A stretch of 64,000 bases of DNA from Roseiarcus sp963809245 (GTDB taxonomy: Bacteria > Pseudomonadota > Alphaproteobacteria > Rhizobiales > Beijerinckiaceae). How positions within the stretch are numbered: the stretch's first letter is position 1; each line of letters begins with the position of its first letter. Made by a program: the position numbers and the translations under genes. The DNA lies in the NCBI GenBank assembly GCA_963809245.1, contig CAWEIU010000011.1, positions 372,001 to 436,000 of the forward strand. Direction: 5' to 3'. Positions 18,076 to 26,627 of the stretch are shown here, piece after piece. Under the pieces are notes generated by a model. The model searched no databases, was not told the DNA's origin, and saw only the letters and a list, made by a program, of their open reading frames with translations.

Positions 18076-18789
18076 ATGACCGCGTGCGACCGCCGGACCG
18101 GCGGCGCCGGGTTGGCGGCCGAAGACGGCTTTTCGTTGATCGAAGCGCTCGCCTCGGTGGCGGTGATGGCGGCGATCCTCGGCGCTCTCGGCGTCATCGC
18201 GGGGCAATGGATTCCGAGCTGGAGCCACGGCCTCGCCGACGCTCAGCGCGCCGACCTTACGGGTCTCGCGGTCGAGCGCATGGCTGCCGACATTGCGGGG
18301 GCCGTCTATGTCACGCCAGGAGGCGATTCAAAAACGCCCTTCTTCGACGGCTCCCCCTCCTCCGTCACCTTCGTTCGCTCCGCTTACGGCCCCGGCGCGC
18401 GCAACGAACTCGAAATCGTGCGCATCAGCGAGCGGCGGGACGGAAACGGCGTCGCGCTCGTGCGCGAACAGGCGCCCTTCGTTCCGATGTCGCCCGTCGC
18501 CGACGCTGGCGTGATCGCGTTGAAGGATCCGGTCGTTCTGACGCGGGGGGCCGTCCACGTGACTTTCGCCTATTCGGGAGCGGGCGTCGCCTGGGCGCCG
18601 GCCTGGCGCGGCGCGAAGAAATTGCCGACAGCCATGCGCATCACATTACGCGACGCGACGAACAACCGAGTTCTCGCCGCCTCGACGGCGTTCGCGATTC
18701 ACGTCACCGCGCCGCCGCCCGAGATGAAGAAGAAAGACGATTCCAACCAACCTACGACCGGGCGTATGACAGACCAACCGAACCAGTAA
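18076..18789 (+). CDS. gspJ: type II secretion pseudopilin GspJ
   Basis: 237 aa. Prepilin cleavage/methylation site EDGFSLIEALASVAVMAAIL, with the Glu at +5, preceded by a 17-residue polar leader, then an N-terminal helix and a soluble domain with ERMAADIAGAVYVTP (the GspJ RDLAQA-like region). A minor pseudopilin of the tip complex together with GspI and GspK. Followed by gspK after 6 nt; divergent from the FMN reductase operon. The Lys/Asp/Gln-rich C-terminal tail is unusual and probably disordered. Confidence 0.88.
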   Translation: MTACDRRTGGAGLAAEDGFSLIEALASVAVMAAILGALGVIAGQWIPSWSHGLADAQRADLTGLAVERMAADIAGAVYVTPGGDSKTPFFDGSPSSVTFVRSAYGPGARNELEIVRISERRDGNGVALVREQAPFVPMSPVADAGVIALKDPVVLTRGAVHVTFAYSGAGVAWAPAWRGAKKLPTAMRITLRDATNNRVLAASTAFAIHVTAPPPEMKKKDDSNQPTTGRMTDQPNQ

Positions 18790-18795
18790 AGAGCG

Positions 18796-19704
18796 ATGCG
18801 CGTGGGAAAGCCTTCAGGCGACGGCGAGAGCGGCTTCGTGCTCGTGGCGGTGCTGTGGATGATCGCGGCGCTGACGGCGCTCGCTTCGATCTATCTCGCC
18901 TACGCCAAGACGAGCGCGTCGGCGTCGGTCCTTCCGGGCGAACGGGTGCAAGCGGAGGCGGCGATCCGCGGCGGGCTGGAGCTTGCGGCCTATCACGCGC
19001 TCGCCACGACTGATGCGCGGCAGAGAGCCCACGCCCATATCGAGAGTCGACTGGGTCGCGCGCGCGTAGTCGTCGACTGCCGCTCGGAATCGGCGCGCAT
19101 CGACCTCAACGCCGCGCCCAAGGAGATGCTGGCGGGTCTGCTCGCCGAACTCGGAGTTCCCGCCGACAAGGCCGACGAAATGGTCTCCCACATCCTCGCC
19201 TGGCGCGGCGACGCCGCCGCGACGACGGCGCAGCAGGAGACTGACGCTTATAAGGCGGCGAAGCTGCGCTACGGCCCTCGGCTCGGTCCGTTCGGCAGTC
19301 CGCTCGAACTCAGCCTGGTGCTCGGCTTGCCCGAGCCATTGGTCGCGAAGATGCAGCCTTACGTGACGGTCTATAGCGGCGAGGCGAAGGTGGATGCGCT
19401 CGACGCCGATCCGACCGTGCTGGCCGCGCTGCCGCAGATGACGCCGGACCTGCTCGGGCCGCTGCTGAAGCTGCGCTCCGCCCCGGACGCGGACCCCGAC
19501 GCCATCACCAAAGCGCTCGGCCCCGGGGCGAAGTTCACAAGCCTCTCCCCCTCCAAGGCCATTCGGGCCGACATCGTCGCCGACTTCGGCGGCGGACGGA
19601 AATACCGCGCAGAGATTGTCTTCGCTTTGAACGACAAAGGCGAGGAGCCGTTCGAGGTTCTCGATTGGAGCGACGATTTCGACGGAGCGCTCCCGCCCGC
19701 CTGA
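18796..19704 (+). CDS. gspK: type II secretion minor pseudopilin GspK
   Basis: 302 aa. Prepilin-type N-terminus ESGFVLVAVLWMIAALTALA lacking Glu at +5, as is normal for GspK. The GspK large domain follows: IDLNAAPKEMLAGLLAELGV (helix-hairpin-helix-like) and later GPFGSPLELSLVLGLPEPLVAKM, then VYSGEAKVDALDADPTVLAALP. It caps the pseudopilus tip. Downstream of gspJ in a two-gene plus-strand unit. The remaining T2SS genes resume on the opposite strand after a 254-nt gap with a dispersed repeat. Confidence 0.92.
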   Translation: MRVGKPSGDGESGFVLVAVLWMIAALTALASIYLAYAKTSASASVLPGERVQAEAAIRGGLELAAYHALATTDARQRAHAHIESRLGRARVVVDCRSESARIDLNAAPKEMLAGLLAELGVPADKADEMVSHILAWRGDAAATTAQQETDAYKAAKLRYGPRLGPFGSPLELSLVLGLPEPLVAKMQPYVTVYSGEAKVDALDADPTVLAALPQMTPDLLGPLLKLRSAPDADPDAITKALGPGAKFTSLSPSKAIRADIVADFGGGRKYRAEIVFALNDKGEEPFEVLDWSDDFDGALPPA

Positions 19705-19858
19705 GGCGGCGCTGCCGGCAATCCTCCCTCTCCTCGCCCGCGGGTGTTTGGCCGCACGCTTGAGGCTTCTGCAGTTCGATGGAGCACCCCTCACCCCAAA
19801 CCCCTCTCCCGCGAGCGGGAGACGGGCCTAGCGGCGCCGCTTCGTCCCTTCTCCCGCC

Positions 19859-19890
19859 TGCGGGAGCGGACGAATGCTACGCATTCGCCT
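19859..19890 (+). repeat. dispersed palindromic repeat, copy 1
   Basis: A 32-bp unit in the gspK-gspC/N gap. It contains the internal palindrome CGAATGCTACGCATTCG and lies inside a longer stretch (about 19790-19925) with further inverted segments (CTCCCGCGAGCGGGAG, CTCCCGCCTGCGGGAG). 29 of 32 positions match the complement of 29509-29540. REP-like intergenic element. Confidence 0.65.
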
Positions 19891-19958
19891 AGAGAAGGTG
19901 GCGCAAAGCGCCGGATGAGGGTCCCTCCGATTCCGTCACACCGCGTCCGCGTAGCGGA

Positions 19959-20606
19959 TCAATGTCGGAAACGCGGCAGGACGCCCGGGCCGGCCGGAGC
20001 ATCGCCGTCGGGCCTCCGGGGCGTGTCGGGATCGACGCCGTCAGCGGCCGACGAGGCGGCCGGTTCCGGTGCGCCGCCCCCGTCCGCATCGGCTTGCGCG
20101 CTTTGTTCCGACGGATCGTCGGCCACAGCGCTCGGCTTCGGCAGGTCCAGCGTCACGGTGTCCGTTCCACGCCCCAGCACGATCGAGCGCGTTTCGACTT
20201 TGACCGCGCGCCATCCCGACTGGATCTCGCCCTCGCGCACGCGCAGCACGGAGTTGCTGGACCGGTCCTTCAACAGCGCGACACGGGCATCGAGGCCGAC
20301 GATCGTGCCGAGCAGCTTGAACGGGGGCGGCTCAGGCGCGGCCGGTTTCGCCTCGGCGGTCGCGGTCGACGTCGAGACGGGCGCGACGGCGACCGCGGCG
20401 GGCGGCCGGCGCGAGGGGGAAAACAGCGGCCGGTCGCGCGTCGCCGAGAGACTGTCCGACGGAATCGCCCACAGCGGATTGCCCTCGCCGGCCGTCGCAT
20501 GCGGAGCGGTCGCGGACGAACGGGCTTCCTCGGCCGCAGCGGCGAGCGTCGCCGCGGTCAACGCGGCGAAAACGATCGATGCGCGCTTCACAGTCCCGGC
20601 TCCCAT
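19959..20606 (-). CDS. type II secretion periplasmic protein, GspC/GspN-like (HR domain)
   Basis: 215 aa. N-terminal signal/anchor (ASIVFAALTAATLAAAAEEA), then a short conserved box NPLWAIPSDSLSATRDRPLFSPSRRPP and a Pro-rich linker. Next is a small beta domain, PPPFKLLGTIVGLDARVALLKDRSSNS, with VREGEIQSGWRAVKVETRSIVL, which resembles the homology region of GspC that docks on the secretin. The tail is acidic and Ala/Pro-rich with no PDZ domain, so this is a short GspC-type or alphaproteobacterial GspN protein. Last gene of the minus-strand gsp unit, overlapping gspM by 19 nt; a GTG at 20591 is an alternative start. Confidence 0.75.
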   Translation of the reverse strand: MGAGTVKRASIVFAALTAATLAAAAEEARSSATAPHATAGEGNPLWAIPSDSLSATRDRPLFSPSRRPPAAVAVAPVSTSTATAEAKPAAPEPPPFKLLGTIVGLDARVALLKDRSSNSVLRVREGEIQSGWRAVKVETRSIVLGRGTDTVTLDLPKPSAVADDPSEQSAQADADGGGAPEPAASSAADGVDPDTPRRPDGDAPAGPGVLPRFRH

Positions 20607-21133
20607 TTCGACGACACGGTGAGGGCGACATGCATCGGGCCGCCGCCCGCCTCTCCCGTCGCCTCAGGCGATTGCACGTCGAGCGACTCGACGAACAGGT
20701 AGGGCATGCCGGCCTCAAGATCGTACAGCAGCGGTTGCAGTCCAGTTTGCGCGAGGTCGAAATTCGCGGTCAGGCGAATGAAGCCGTCCTTGTCGCCGAG
20801 GCTGTCCAATTGCTCCTCGTCCGACTGGAGCGAACCGCCAGCCTTGGCGACCGCCTGCTCGATGCGTTGCTGCAGCGCCGCCCCCGCCAGCGTCACCGTC
20901 GCTTCATGCAGAAACGGCGAGGCGGCAGCGGCGTTCGCGCCTGCGCCGGCTCGCGTATGCGCTTTGAGCGCCGCCAGCCGCTCGCTCATCGTATCGACGT
21001 CGGCGCGCGCGGCGACGATGCTCGATGTTGCGGTGATCGCGTAACCGGCGAGGCCGCACACGACGACCGTGTAGACCAGGGCGGAAAGCGCCTGCCTGCG
21101 GGCGGGCGCATTTTGGCGAATCCAGTCGATCAT
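20588..21133 (-). CDS. gspM: type II secretion protein GspM
   Basis: 181 aa. One N-terminal transmembrane helix (about residues 17-38), a short coiled-coil (VAARADVDTMSERLAALKAHT) and a ferredoxin-like periplasmic domain (LQQRIEQAVAKAGGSLQSDEEQ ... YDLEAGMPYLFVESLDV). This layout is that of GspM, which binds GspL and positions the platform. It overlaps gspL by 4 nt and the GspC/N-like gene by 19 nt. Confidence 0.82.
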   Translation of the reverse strand: MIDWIRQNAPARRQALSALVYTVVVCGLAGYAITATSSIVAARADVDTMSERLAALKAHTRAGAGANAAAASPFLHEATVTLAGAALQQRIEQAVAKAGGSLQSDEEQLDSLGDKDGFIRLTANFDLAQTGLQPLLYDLEAGMPYLFVESLDVQSPEATGEAGGGPMHVALTVSSKWEPGL

Positions 21134-22194
21134 GGCTGCACCGTGAAGACAGGGTCGGCGTGAGCCTCGATGTGAAACCGCTCGCCGCGCTCGCCCGGCG
21201 TCTGGGTGGTCGGCGCGTCGAACTCCGCGTGCTTGAAGGTCGGCGACTGCTCGATCAGCCGGATCAAGCCCGGCGCGTCTTCCGTCAGGCCGGCGAGTTG
21301 CACCTTGCCGCCCTCGACATGAAGCTGCGTAAGATAGGTGTTGTCGGGCACAGCGCGCGAAAGCGCCTCCAGCACGAGGACGCTGGCCAGAGTGCCCCGC
21401 TTTTTCGCATTGATCGCCGCCAAGGCCTTTTGCTGAGGGCCGCCGCCGCCCGTCAACGCCGACCGCCGCGCCGCGATCTCGTGACGGAGCGAATCGGACT
21501 GCGCCTCAAGGTCGCTCGCCACGAAGATGGAAGCGAGCCCCGCCAGCAGCGCGGCGAAAGCGGCGAGCGCGAGCGCGACCCCGAGGACGCGCTTGATGGC
21601 GATCTCCCGCTCGGCGGCCGCCGGGCGCGCGTTCGAGACGACGATGCGCGCCTCGCCCGGCTCCTCGCCATCGGCGGGAGCGGAGATCGTCCACGAACGC
21701 ACCCGCCCAGCCTCGAGCGCCTGCGTGAGCGTGGCGATCGAGCCGCGCGGCGCGGCGGCGACCGTGACCAGGATTCGGTCGGCGGCGACGTTTTTCGGCT
21801 CGCCCCATCCAAATGCCGCTTCGCGCGCGGTCCAAGGCGTCAGACGGTCGATCTGCGCGCGCACCACGCCGCCGAGAAACTCGGCCGCCTGACGAGGCAA
21901 TTCGATCTCGCGATAGACGAAGCGCCGCGCAGCGAGAGCAACCTCGACGTCGGCGCCCGCAAGCCGCGGCGCCGGGCCGCCGGAGACCGTCCAGCCGCCG
22001 TCGACAAAGCGGAGCCGCGATGCTTCTCCCGCCTCGCCGGCCTTCTGCGGCGCAAGGGCGAAATCCCCCTCCGGGCGCTCGAGGAGAAGCGTGCGGCGCG
22101 GACGCCGCATCGCCTCGTAAGCGATCGCGAACGCCTCGGCAGCAAAATCGAGTTCGCGAGCGATCCAGCTTCGCGCGGTCGCCAAGGCGTTCAT
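21130..22194 (-). CDS. gspL: type II secretion protein GspL (PilN-like)
   Basis: 354 aa. A cytoplasmic actin-like half (EIELPRQAAEFLGGVVRAQIDRLTPW, VAAAPRGSIATLTQALEAG) is followed by a single transmembrane helix near residues 205-228 (LGVALALAAFAALLAGLASIF) and a periplasmic PilN/GspL ferredoxin-like domain (VLEALSRAVPDNTYLTQLHVEGGKVQLAGLT). GspL links the GspE ATPase to the inner-membrane platform. Overlaps gspM by 4 nt; gspI ends 22 nt upstream. Confidence 0.87.
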   Translation of the reverse strand: MNALATARSWIARELDFAAEAFAIAYEAMRRPRRTLLLERPEGDFALAPQKAGEAGEASRLRFVDGGWTVSGGPAPRLAGADVEVALAARRFVYREIELPRQAAEFLGGVVRAQIDRLTPWTAREAAFGWGEPKNVAADRILVTVAAAPRGSIATLTQALEAGRVRSWTISAPADGEEPGEARIVVSNARPAAAEREIAIKRVLGVALALAAFAALLAGLASIFVASDLEAQSDSLRHEIAARRSALTGGGGPQQKALAAINAKKRGTLASVLVLEALSRAVPDNTYLTQLHVEGGKVQLAGLTEDAPGLIRLIEQSPTFKHAEFDAPTTQTPGERGERFHIEAHADPVFTVQP

Positions 22195-22216
22195 CGGGGT
22201 GTCCTGGAATGCGGGC

Positions 22217-22639
22217 TCATTCGGAGGCTTCGGCCGTCGGTCGGAGACGAATGGTTTCGATCTGCAGGGTTTCGCCGCCGGGCCCCTGCACTTGCAGCGA
22301 GAGCCGCCGCGGGCTCCACGCCGTTCCCGCCGTCGCAGGCGCCGCCGCCGTCTGGAGCCGCCAGCGATAGCCGTCGACGACGCCGGAACGCTCGCCGCCG
22401 CCCATTTGCGCGCGAGACGGCAAACCGACTTCGATCATCCGCGCCGCCTCGGCAAGCGCGCTCCTGCGCTCGGCGAAGAGCGTCGCGCGCCGGCTCTGCG
22501 CGTTGAGCTCGGCCAGCGCGCCGAGCGCCGCCGATACGACGGCGAGCGCCACCAGCCCTTCGATGAGCGTGAATCCCTGCTCGCCCCGGCGAACGGAATT
22601 CTGTTCGCCGCGACGATCAGGACTTTTCGGACGCGACAA
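22217..22639 (-). CDS. gspI: type II secretion minor pseudopilin GspI
   Basis: 140 aa. Prepilin motif EQGFTLIEGLVALAVVSAAL with Glu at +5, then a short globular domain (AARMIEVGLPSRAQMGGGERSG, VDGYRWRLQTAAAP, the GspI pattern). The start is a TTG at 22639, inside the 3' end of gspH (23-nt overlap). GspI forms the pseudopilus tip with GspJ and GspK, whose genes here sit in a separate plus-strand unit. Confidence 0.85.
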   Translation of the reverse strand: MSRPKSPDRRGEQNSVRRGEQGFTLIEGLVALAVVSAALGALAELNAQSRRATLFAERRSALAEAARMIEVGLPSRAQMGGGERSGVVDGYRWRLQTAAAPATAGTAWSPRRLSLQVQGPGGETLQIETIRLRPTAEASE

Positions 22640-23069
22640 TTTCGACGCCTCCTGTCAACCAATTGACGCGAACTTGATAAGCGGCGCCAGGGCGCGACAG
22701 CGCGATCGCGCCGCCGCACGAAAGGCCGCTCGGAAAGAAGTCGATCGAAGATCCGACGACGCGGCCATTGCAACGCTGCGCGAGGATGGCGTCGAAGGCG
22801 ACGTCGGCGGGAAGCTGCAGCACGCCGCCGCCCGCCCCCGACCGAACGGTGTGCGATGCCGCGCTGAGCGCCGTCGAGACGAAGACATGCCGGCGAATCG
22901 CCGCAACGCGATCTGCTTTCAGCATCGCCGCGATCTCGACCGCATAGCCGCGCAAGCCCTGCGCCGTCGTCGCGCGCGGCGATTGCGGCAGCGCGATCAC
23001 CGCCAGCAGCGCGACGATCGCAAGCACGGCGACCACCTCGATCAGCGTAAAGCCATCCTCGCCGCGCAT
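22617..23069 (-). CDS. gspH: type II secretion minor pseudopilin GspH
   Basis: 150 aa. Very short leader followed by EDGFTLIEVVAVLAIVALLAVIALP, with the G/F cleavage site and Glu at +5. The C-terminal domain fits GspH/FimT (DRVAAIRRHVFVSTALSA; IDFFPSGLSCGGAIALSR). Links the tip complex to the GspG fibre. Starts 4 nt after the gspG stop and overlaps gspI by 23 nt. Confidence 0.85.
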   Translation of the reverse strand: MRGEDGFTLIEVVAVLAIVALLAVIALPQSPRATTAQGLRGYAVEIAAMLKADRVAAIRRHVFVSTALSAASHTVRSGAGGGVLQLPADVAFDAILAQRCNGRVVGSSIDFFPSGLSCGGAIALSRPGAAYQVRVNWLTGGVEIVASEKS

Positions 23070-23073
23070 CGCG

Positions 23074-23538
23074 CTACTTCTCGGCGCTGGTGATCAGCGT
23101 TCCCGCCGACCCGCCGCTCTCCGGACCCGCCGAACCGTAGGAATCGATCTCATAGGGCCCATGGTCGCCGGGGACCTTGTAAACGTACGGGTGGCCCCAA
23201 GGATCGACGGGCACCGAGCCGGTCTTGAGATAGGGGCCGTTCCACGCCGGCGCCGCCGACGGACGCTCGACGAGCGCGGCGAGGCCTTCGTTCGCGCCGG
23301 GATAGCGGCCGTTGTCGAGGTAATAGAGATCCATCGCCGCGACGAGGCTTTCGATCTGGATCTTGGCGGCCTTGCCCTTCGACTCGCTGAGATAGGACAG
23401 CACGCGCGGACCGACCAGGCCCATGATCAGGCCGATGATGGTGATGACGACCAGCATCTCGACCAGAGTGAACCCGGCTTCGCCGTCGCGGCGCGAAGCC
23501 CGCGAAGAGGACGCGCTAGCGTCTGTGACGTTTGACAT
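23074..23538 (-). CDS. gspG: type II secretion major pseudopilin GspG
   Basis: About 154 aa. Prepilin motif EAGFTLVEMLVVITIIGLIMGLVGPRVL with Glu at +5. The globular domain has AAMDLYYLDNGRYPGANEGLAALV and PVDPWGHPYVYKVPGDHGPYEIDSYG, the calcium-site region of GspG. It builds the pseudopilus that pushes substrate through the secretin. I place the start at the ATG at 23538; a TTG three codons upstream is the alternative. Confidence 0.95.
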   Translation of the reverse strand: MSNVTDASASSSRASRRDGEAGFTLVEMLVVITIIGLIMGLVGPRVLSYLSESKGKAAKIQIESLVAAMDLYYLDNGRYPGANEGLAALVERPSAAPAWNGPYLKTGSVPVDPWGHPYVYKVPGDHGPYEIDSYGSAGPESGGSAGTLITSAEK

Positions 23539-23550
23539 GGGTTCCAATCC

Positions 23551-24768
23551 TCAGTTTACGACTTCGTTGACAGAAATCAGGGCGGTCATCACCGACACTA
23601 TGAGGCCGCCGACGATCGTGCTGACGAACATGATCGCCAGCGGGCCGACGATCCCGAGCATGCGGTCCAGGCTTCGTTGCAGTTTGGCCTCGTAAAATTC
23701 AGCGACACGCCCCGCGAGCATCGGTAATTGTCCGGAATCCTCGCCGAGCCGCAGCGTTCTCACCGCCATCGGGGGCAACGCCCGCGAGAGGGTCAGCGCC
23801 TCCGACAGTCTTCCACCCTGGCGGACCTTGTCGATCATATTTGACCACTGTGTGAACCCCCCGGCCGCGCTCATGATCTCGCTGAGGATTCGCAGGCTCA
23901 TCGGCAGCGGAACGCCGCTGGTGAGCAGCAGTCCGAGGTTTCTACAAAAGAGACTGGTTCGATAATATTCGAGTGTCGGCTTCACGAGCGGCAATTGGCC
24001 GAGCGCGCCGATCGCCGCGCCGCGCGCGGCCGGTTGCCGCAGCATCAAGACGAGCGCCAGCGCGAACACGACCGCCTCGATCGCGAGCGATTGCATATGC
24101 GAGCGCAGATAATCCGAGAGTGCGAGGAAGGTCGCGAGCACCGGATCGAGCTTGGTGTTGAAATCGCGAAACACGTTGGCGAACTGCGGCAGCACGAACG
24201 TGAGGAAAAAGAACAGGACGCCGCCCGCCGCGAGCAGAAGGAAGGCGGGGTATCGCAGCGCGTCGGCGAGCCGGCGGCGCAGCGCCTCGGAGCGCTGACG
24301 CTCGGCGCTCAGCGCTTCGAGAATGGGTGCGAGCGTTCCCGACGCCTCGCCGACCTTGACCAGCGCGACATAGATCGGCGGGAACACGGCAGGGTGCTTC
24401 GCCAGCGCCTCGCCAAAACTCTCGCCGGCAAGGATCGAAGCGGCGAGCGCGGCGATCGTCGGACGCATACGGCCGATGTCGGCGTCGGTGGCGAGCATCT
24501 CCAGCGCGTCGTTGATGCGCGCGCCGGTGCGCAGCAACAGCGCGAGGTCGCCGGTGAAGATGGTGAGATCCTCCGCGCGCGGCCGCGAGAACATCGAGAA
24601 GGCGCTGGAGCCTCCCCCTGCGCTCTCGTTTCCCTCGGCGAAGGTCTCGATCGGAATCAGACCGAGATGGGCGATGCGCTGCGCCACCTCGGAGACGTTC
24701 GGCGCGATGACTGCTCCGCTAACGATTTCGCCGGCCTCGGTGAGCGCCCGGTAACGAAAATTCGGCAT
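23551..24768 (-). CDS. gspF: type II secretion inner-membrane platform protein GspF
   Basis: 405 aa, the usual length. Two repeated T2SSF domains: the first with IFTGDLALLLRTGARINDALEML, the second with FCRNLGLLLTSGVPLPMSLRIL. Three transmembrane helices are visible (about 168-192, 215-235, 375-398). It is the membrane core turned by GspE during pseudopilus growth. 3-nt gaps to gspE upstream and 12 nt to the gspG start downstream. Confidence 0.94.
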   Translation of the reverse strand: MPNFRYRALTEAGEIVSGAVIAPNVSEVAQRIAHLGLIPIETFAEGNESAGGGSSAFSMFSRPRAEDLTIFTGDLALLLRTGARINDALEMLATDADIGRMRPTIAALAASILAGESFGEALAKHPAVFPPIYVALVKVGEASGTLAPILEALSAERQRSEALRRRLADALRYPAFLLLAAGGVLFFFLTFVLPQFANVFRDFNTKLDPVLATFLALSDYLRSHMQSLAIEAVVFALALVLMLRQPAARGAAIGALGQLPLVKPTLEYYRTSLFCRNLGLLLTSGVPLPMSLRILSEIMSAAGGFTQWSNMIDKVRQGGRLSEALTLSRALPPMAVRTLRLGEDSGQLPMLAGRVAEFYEAKLQRSLDRMLGIVGPLAIMFVSTIVGGLIVSVMTALISVNEVVN

Positions 24769-24771
24769 GTC

Positions 24772-26490
24772 CTACCTCGCCATCGTCACGCGCAGCACTT
24801 CGGCGACCGATGTCAGGCCGGCGCGGCACTTGCCGACGGCGTCCTGCATCATCGTCGTCATGCCGTTGCGGATCGCGGCCTCGTCGAGCGTGTGGGCGTC
24901 GATCTTCGGCCCAATCAAGTCACGCGTCTCGCCGGCCACCTCCATCGCCTCGAACACGCCGATGCGGCCGCGGTAGCCCGAGCCGCCGCAGCGCTCGCAG
25001 CCCGCCGGCTCGTGCACCACGTCGCCTGCCGAGAAGCCGCAGATTTGATAGCGCGGGTCAGCGGCGACATCGCTGGCCCCGAGGGTGCGCCGCGTCTTGC
25101 AGCGCTCGCACAACTGACGCACCAGGCGCTGCGCGAGAACCATGCGTAGGGTGGATTTGAGCAGGAAGCTCTCGACGCCGAGGTCGATCAAGCGCGGCGC
25201 GGCGGCGGCGGCCGTCTCGGTGTGCAGCGTCGTCAGGACGAGGTGACCCGTGAGCGCGGCGTGAATCGCGATGCCGGCCGTCTCGTGATCGCGGATTTCG
25301 CCGACCATGATGACGTCGGGGTCCTGACGAACGAAGGCGCGCATGGCGGCTGCGAAGGTAAGGCCGATCGACGGCTTGACCTGCGACTGGTTGACGCCCG
25401 GAATCTCGTATTCGATCGGATCCTCGATAGTGAGGATTTTGCGCGTCGGCGTGTTGAGCATCGACAGCATCGTCGCCAGCGTCGTCGTCTTGCCGCTGCC
25501 TGTCGGCCCGGTGATGACGATCATGCCGTGCGGAAATTCGATCGCGCGCCGCACTTTCCGCTCGTCGTCGCTCGAGAAGCCGAGCTTGCCGACGTCGATC
25601 AGACCGCGGTCGCGCGGCAGCAGACGCAGCACCGCCGCCTCGCCGTGCTGTGTGGGCATGGTCGCGACGCGAATGTCGACCTCGACGCGCGCAACCTTCA
25701 ACCGCGCAGCGCCGTCCTGCGGCAGGCGCCGCTCGGCGATGTTCAGACCGGAGACGATCTTGATGCGCGAGATCAAAGCATGCGGCATGACGTCGTGCGG
25801 CGCGGCGACCAGCCGCAGCAGACCGTCGACGCGAAAGCGGACCGTGAGGCCATCGCGCGTCGGCTCGATGTGGACGTCGCTCGCCCGCAAATCGATCGCC
25901 TTCTCGAGAATCTCGTCGAACGCCCGGACGACCGGCGCGCCGCTGGCGAGGTCGCGCAGATTCTCGACGCTCTCCTCCGCAGCCGCGCTCGAGGCCGTCG
26001 CGACCTCGCTGTCGACGGCGCTCGTCTCGCCAATGCGCTGCGCGAGCGCGGTCGCGATGTCGTCGAACGAGGCGACCGCGATCTCGAGCGGCGCGCCGAG
26101 CTCGATCTCTGCGGCGCGCAGCACCGCCGAATCGCCCGGGTCGGCCATGGCGAGGCGCAGGACGCCGTCGCCGGCTTCGAAAGGAAACAGAGCGGCGTCG
26201 CGCAGGAAGCGCGGCGAAAAGCGTGCGCACAGCGCGCGCGTTTCCATCAAGTCGCTGAGGCCCAGCCGAGGCAGCCGGTAGCGCGTCGCCACCTCGTCGG
26301 CGAGATCGTGCGCCGAAACGTCGCTCGCCTCCCACAAATGACGCAGAGGAACTCGCGACAGCGCCCTAGCGCCGCGGGCAGGATCCTCTCCGCGGGCGTT
26401 CGCGACGCCCCGCCGCAAGAACATCACAAGCGCGTGATGCTCGCTTTCGGCGTCCAATACTGTGGACAACCCGTCGATTGAAGCTTTCAT
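24772..26490 (-). CDS. gspE: type II secretion ATPase GspE
   Basis: 572 aa cytoplasmic ATPase. It has an N-terminal T2SSE_N domain (RYRLPRLGLSDLMETRALCARF), then a RecA-like domain with Walker A GPTGSGKTT, an Asp box with DPIEYEIPGVNQSQV, Walker B DVIMVGEIRDHETA and a His box LTGHLVLTTLHTE. A tetracysteine zinc module follows (CERCKTRR ... CERCGGSGYRGRIGVFE), as in true GspE. Energises pseudopilus assembly. First gene of the minus-strand gsp unit, divergent from gspD across 137 nt. Confidence 0.95.
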   Translation of the reverse strand: MKASIDGLSTVLDAESEHHALVMFLRRGVANARGEDPARGARALSRVPLRHLWEASDVSAHDLADEVATRYRLPRLGLSDLMETRALCARFSPRFLRDAALFPFEAGDGVLRLAMADPGDSAVLRAAEIELGAPLEIAVASFDDIATALAQRIGETSAVDSEVATASSAAAEESVENLRDLASGAPVVRAFDEILEKAIDLRASDVHIEPTRDGLTVRFRVDGLLRLVAAPHDVMPHALISRIKIVSGLNIAERRLPQDGAARLKVARVEVDIRVATMPTQHGEAAVLRLLPRDRGLIDVGKLGFSSDDERKVRRAIEFPHGMIVITGPTGSGKTTTLATMLSMLNTPTRKILTIEDPIEYEIPGVNQSQVKPSIGLTFAAAMRAFVRQDPDVIMVGEIRDHETAGIAIHAALTGHLVLTTLHTETAAAAAPRLIDLGVESFLLKSTLRMVLAQRLVRQLCERCKTRRTLGASDVAADPRYQICGFSAGDVVHEPAGCERCGGSGYRGRIGVFEAMEVAGETRDLIGPKIDAHTLDEAAIRNGMTTMMQDAVGKCRAGLTSVAEVLRVTMAR

Positions 26491-26627
26491 GACAATGTTG
26501 TTTCATTATCGTGACTGGGGAAATATTTGTGTTCTTGACACCACCTAGCCATTAATGATTTTTCGCCGTCGTTTCAACGTGCCTCTCGCATTTCCATAAC
26601 GGTGGCGCCCTCGTGGTTTTTCGTCGA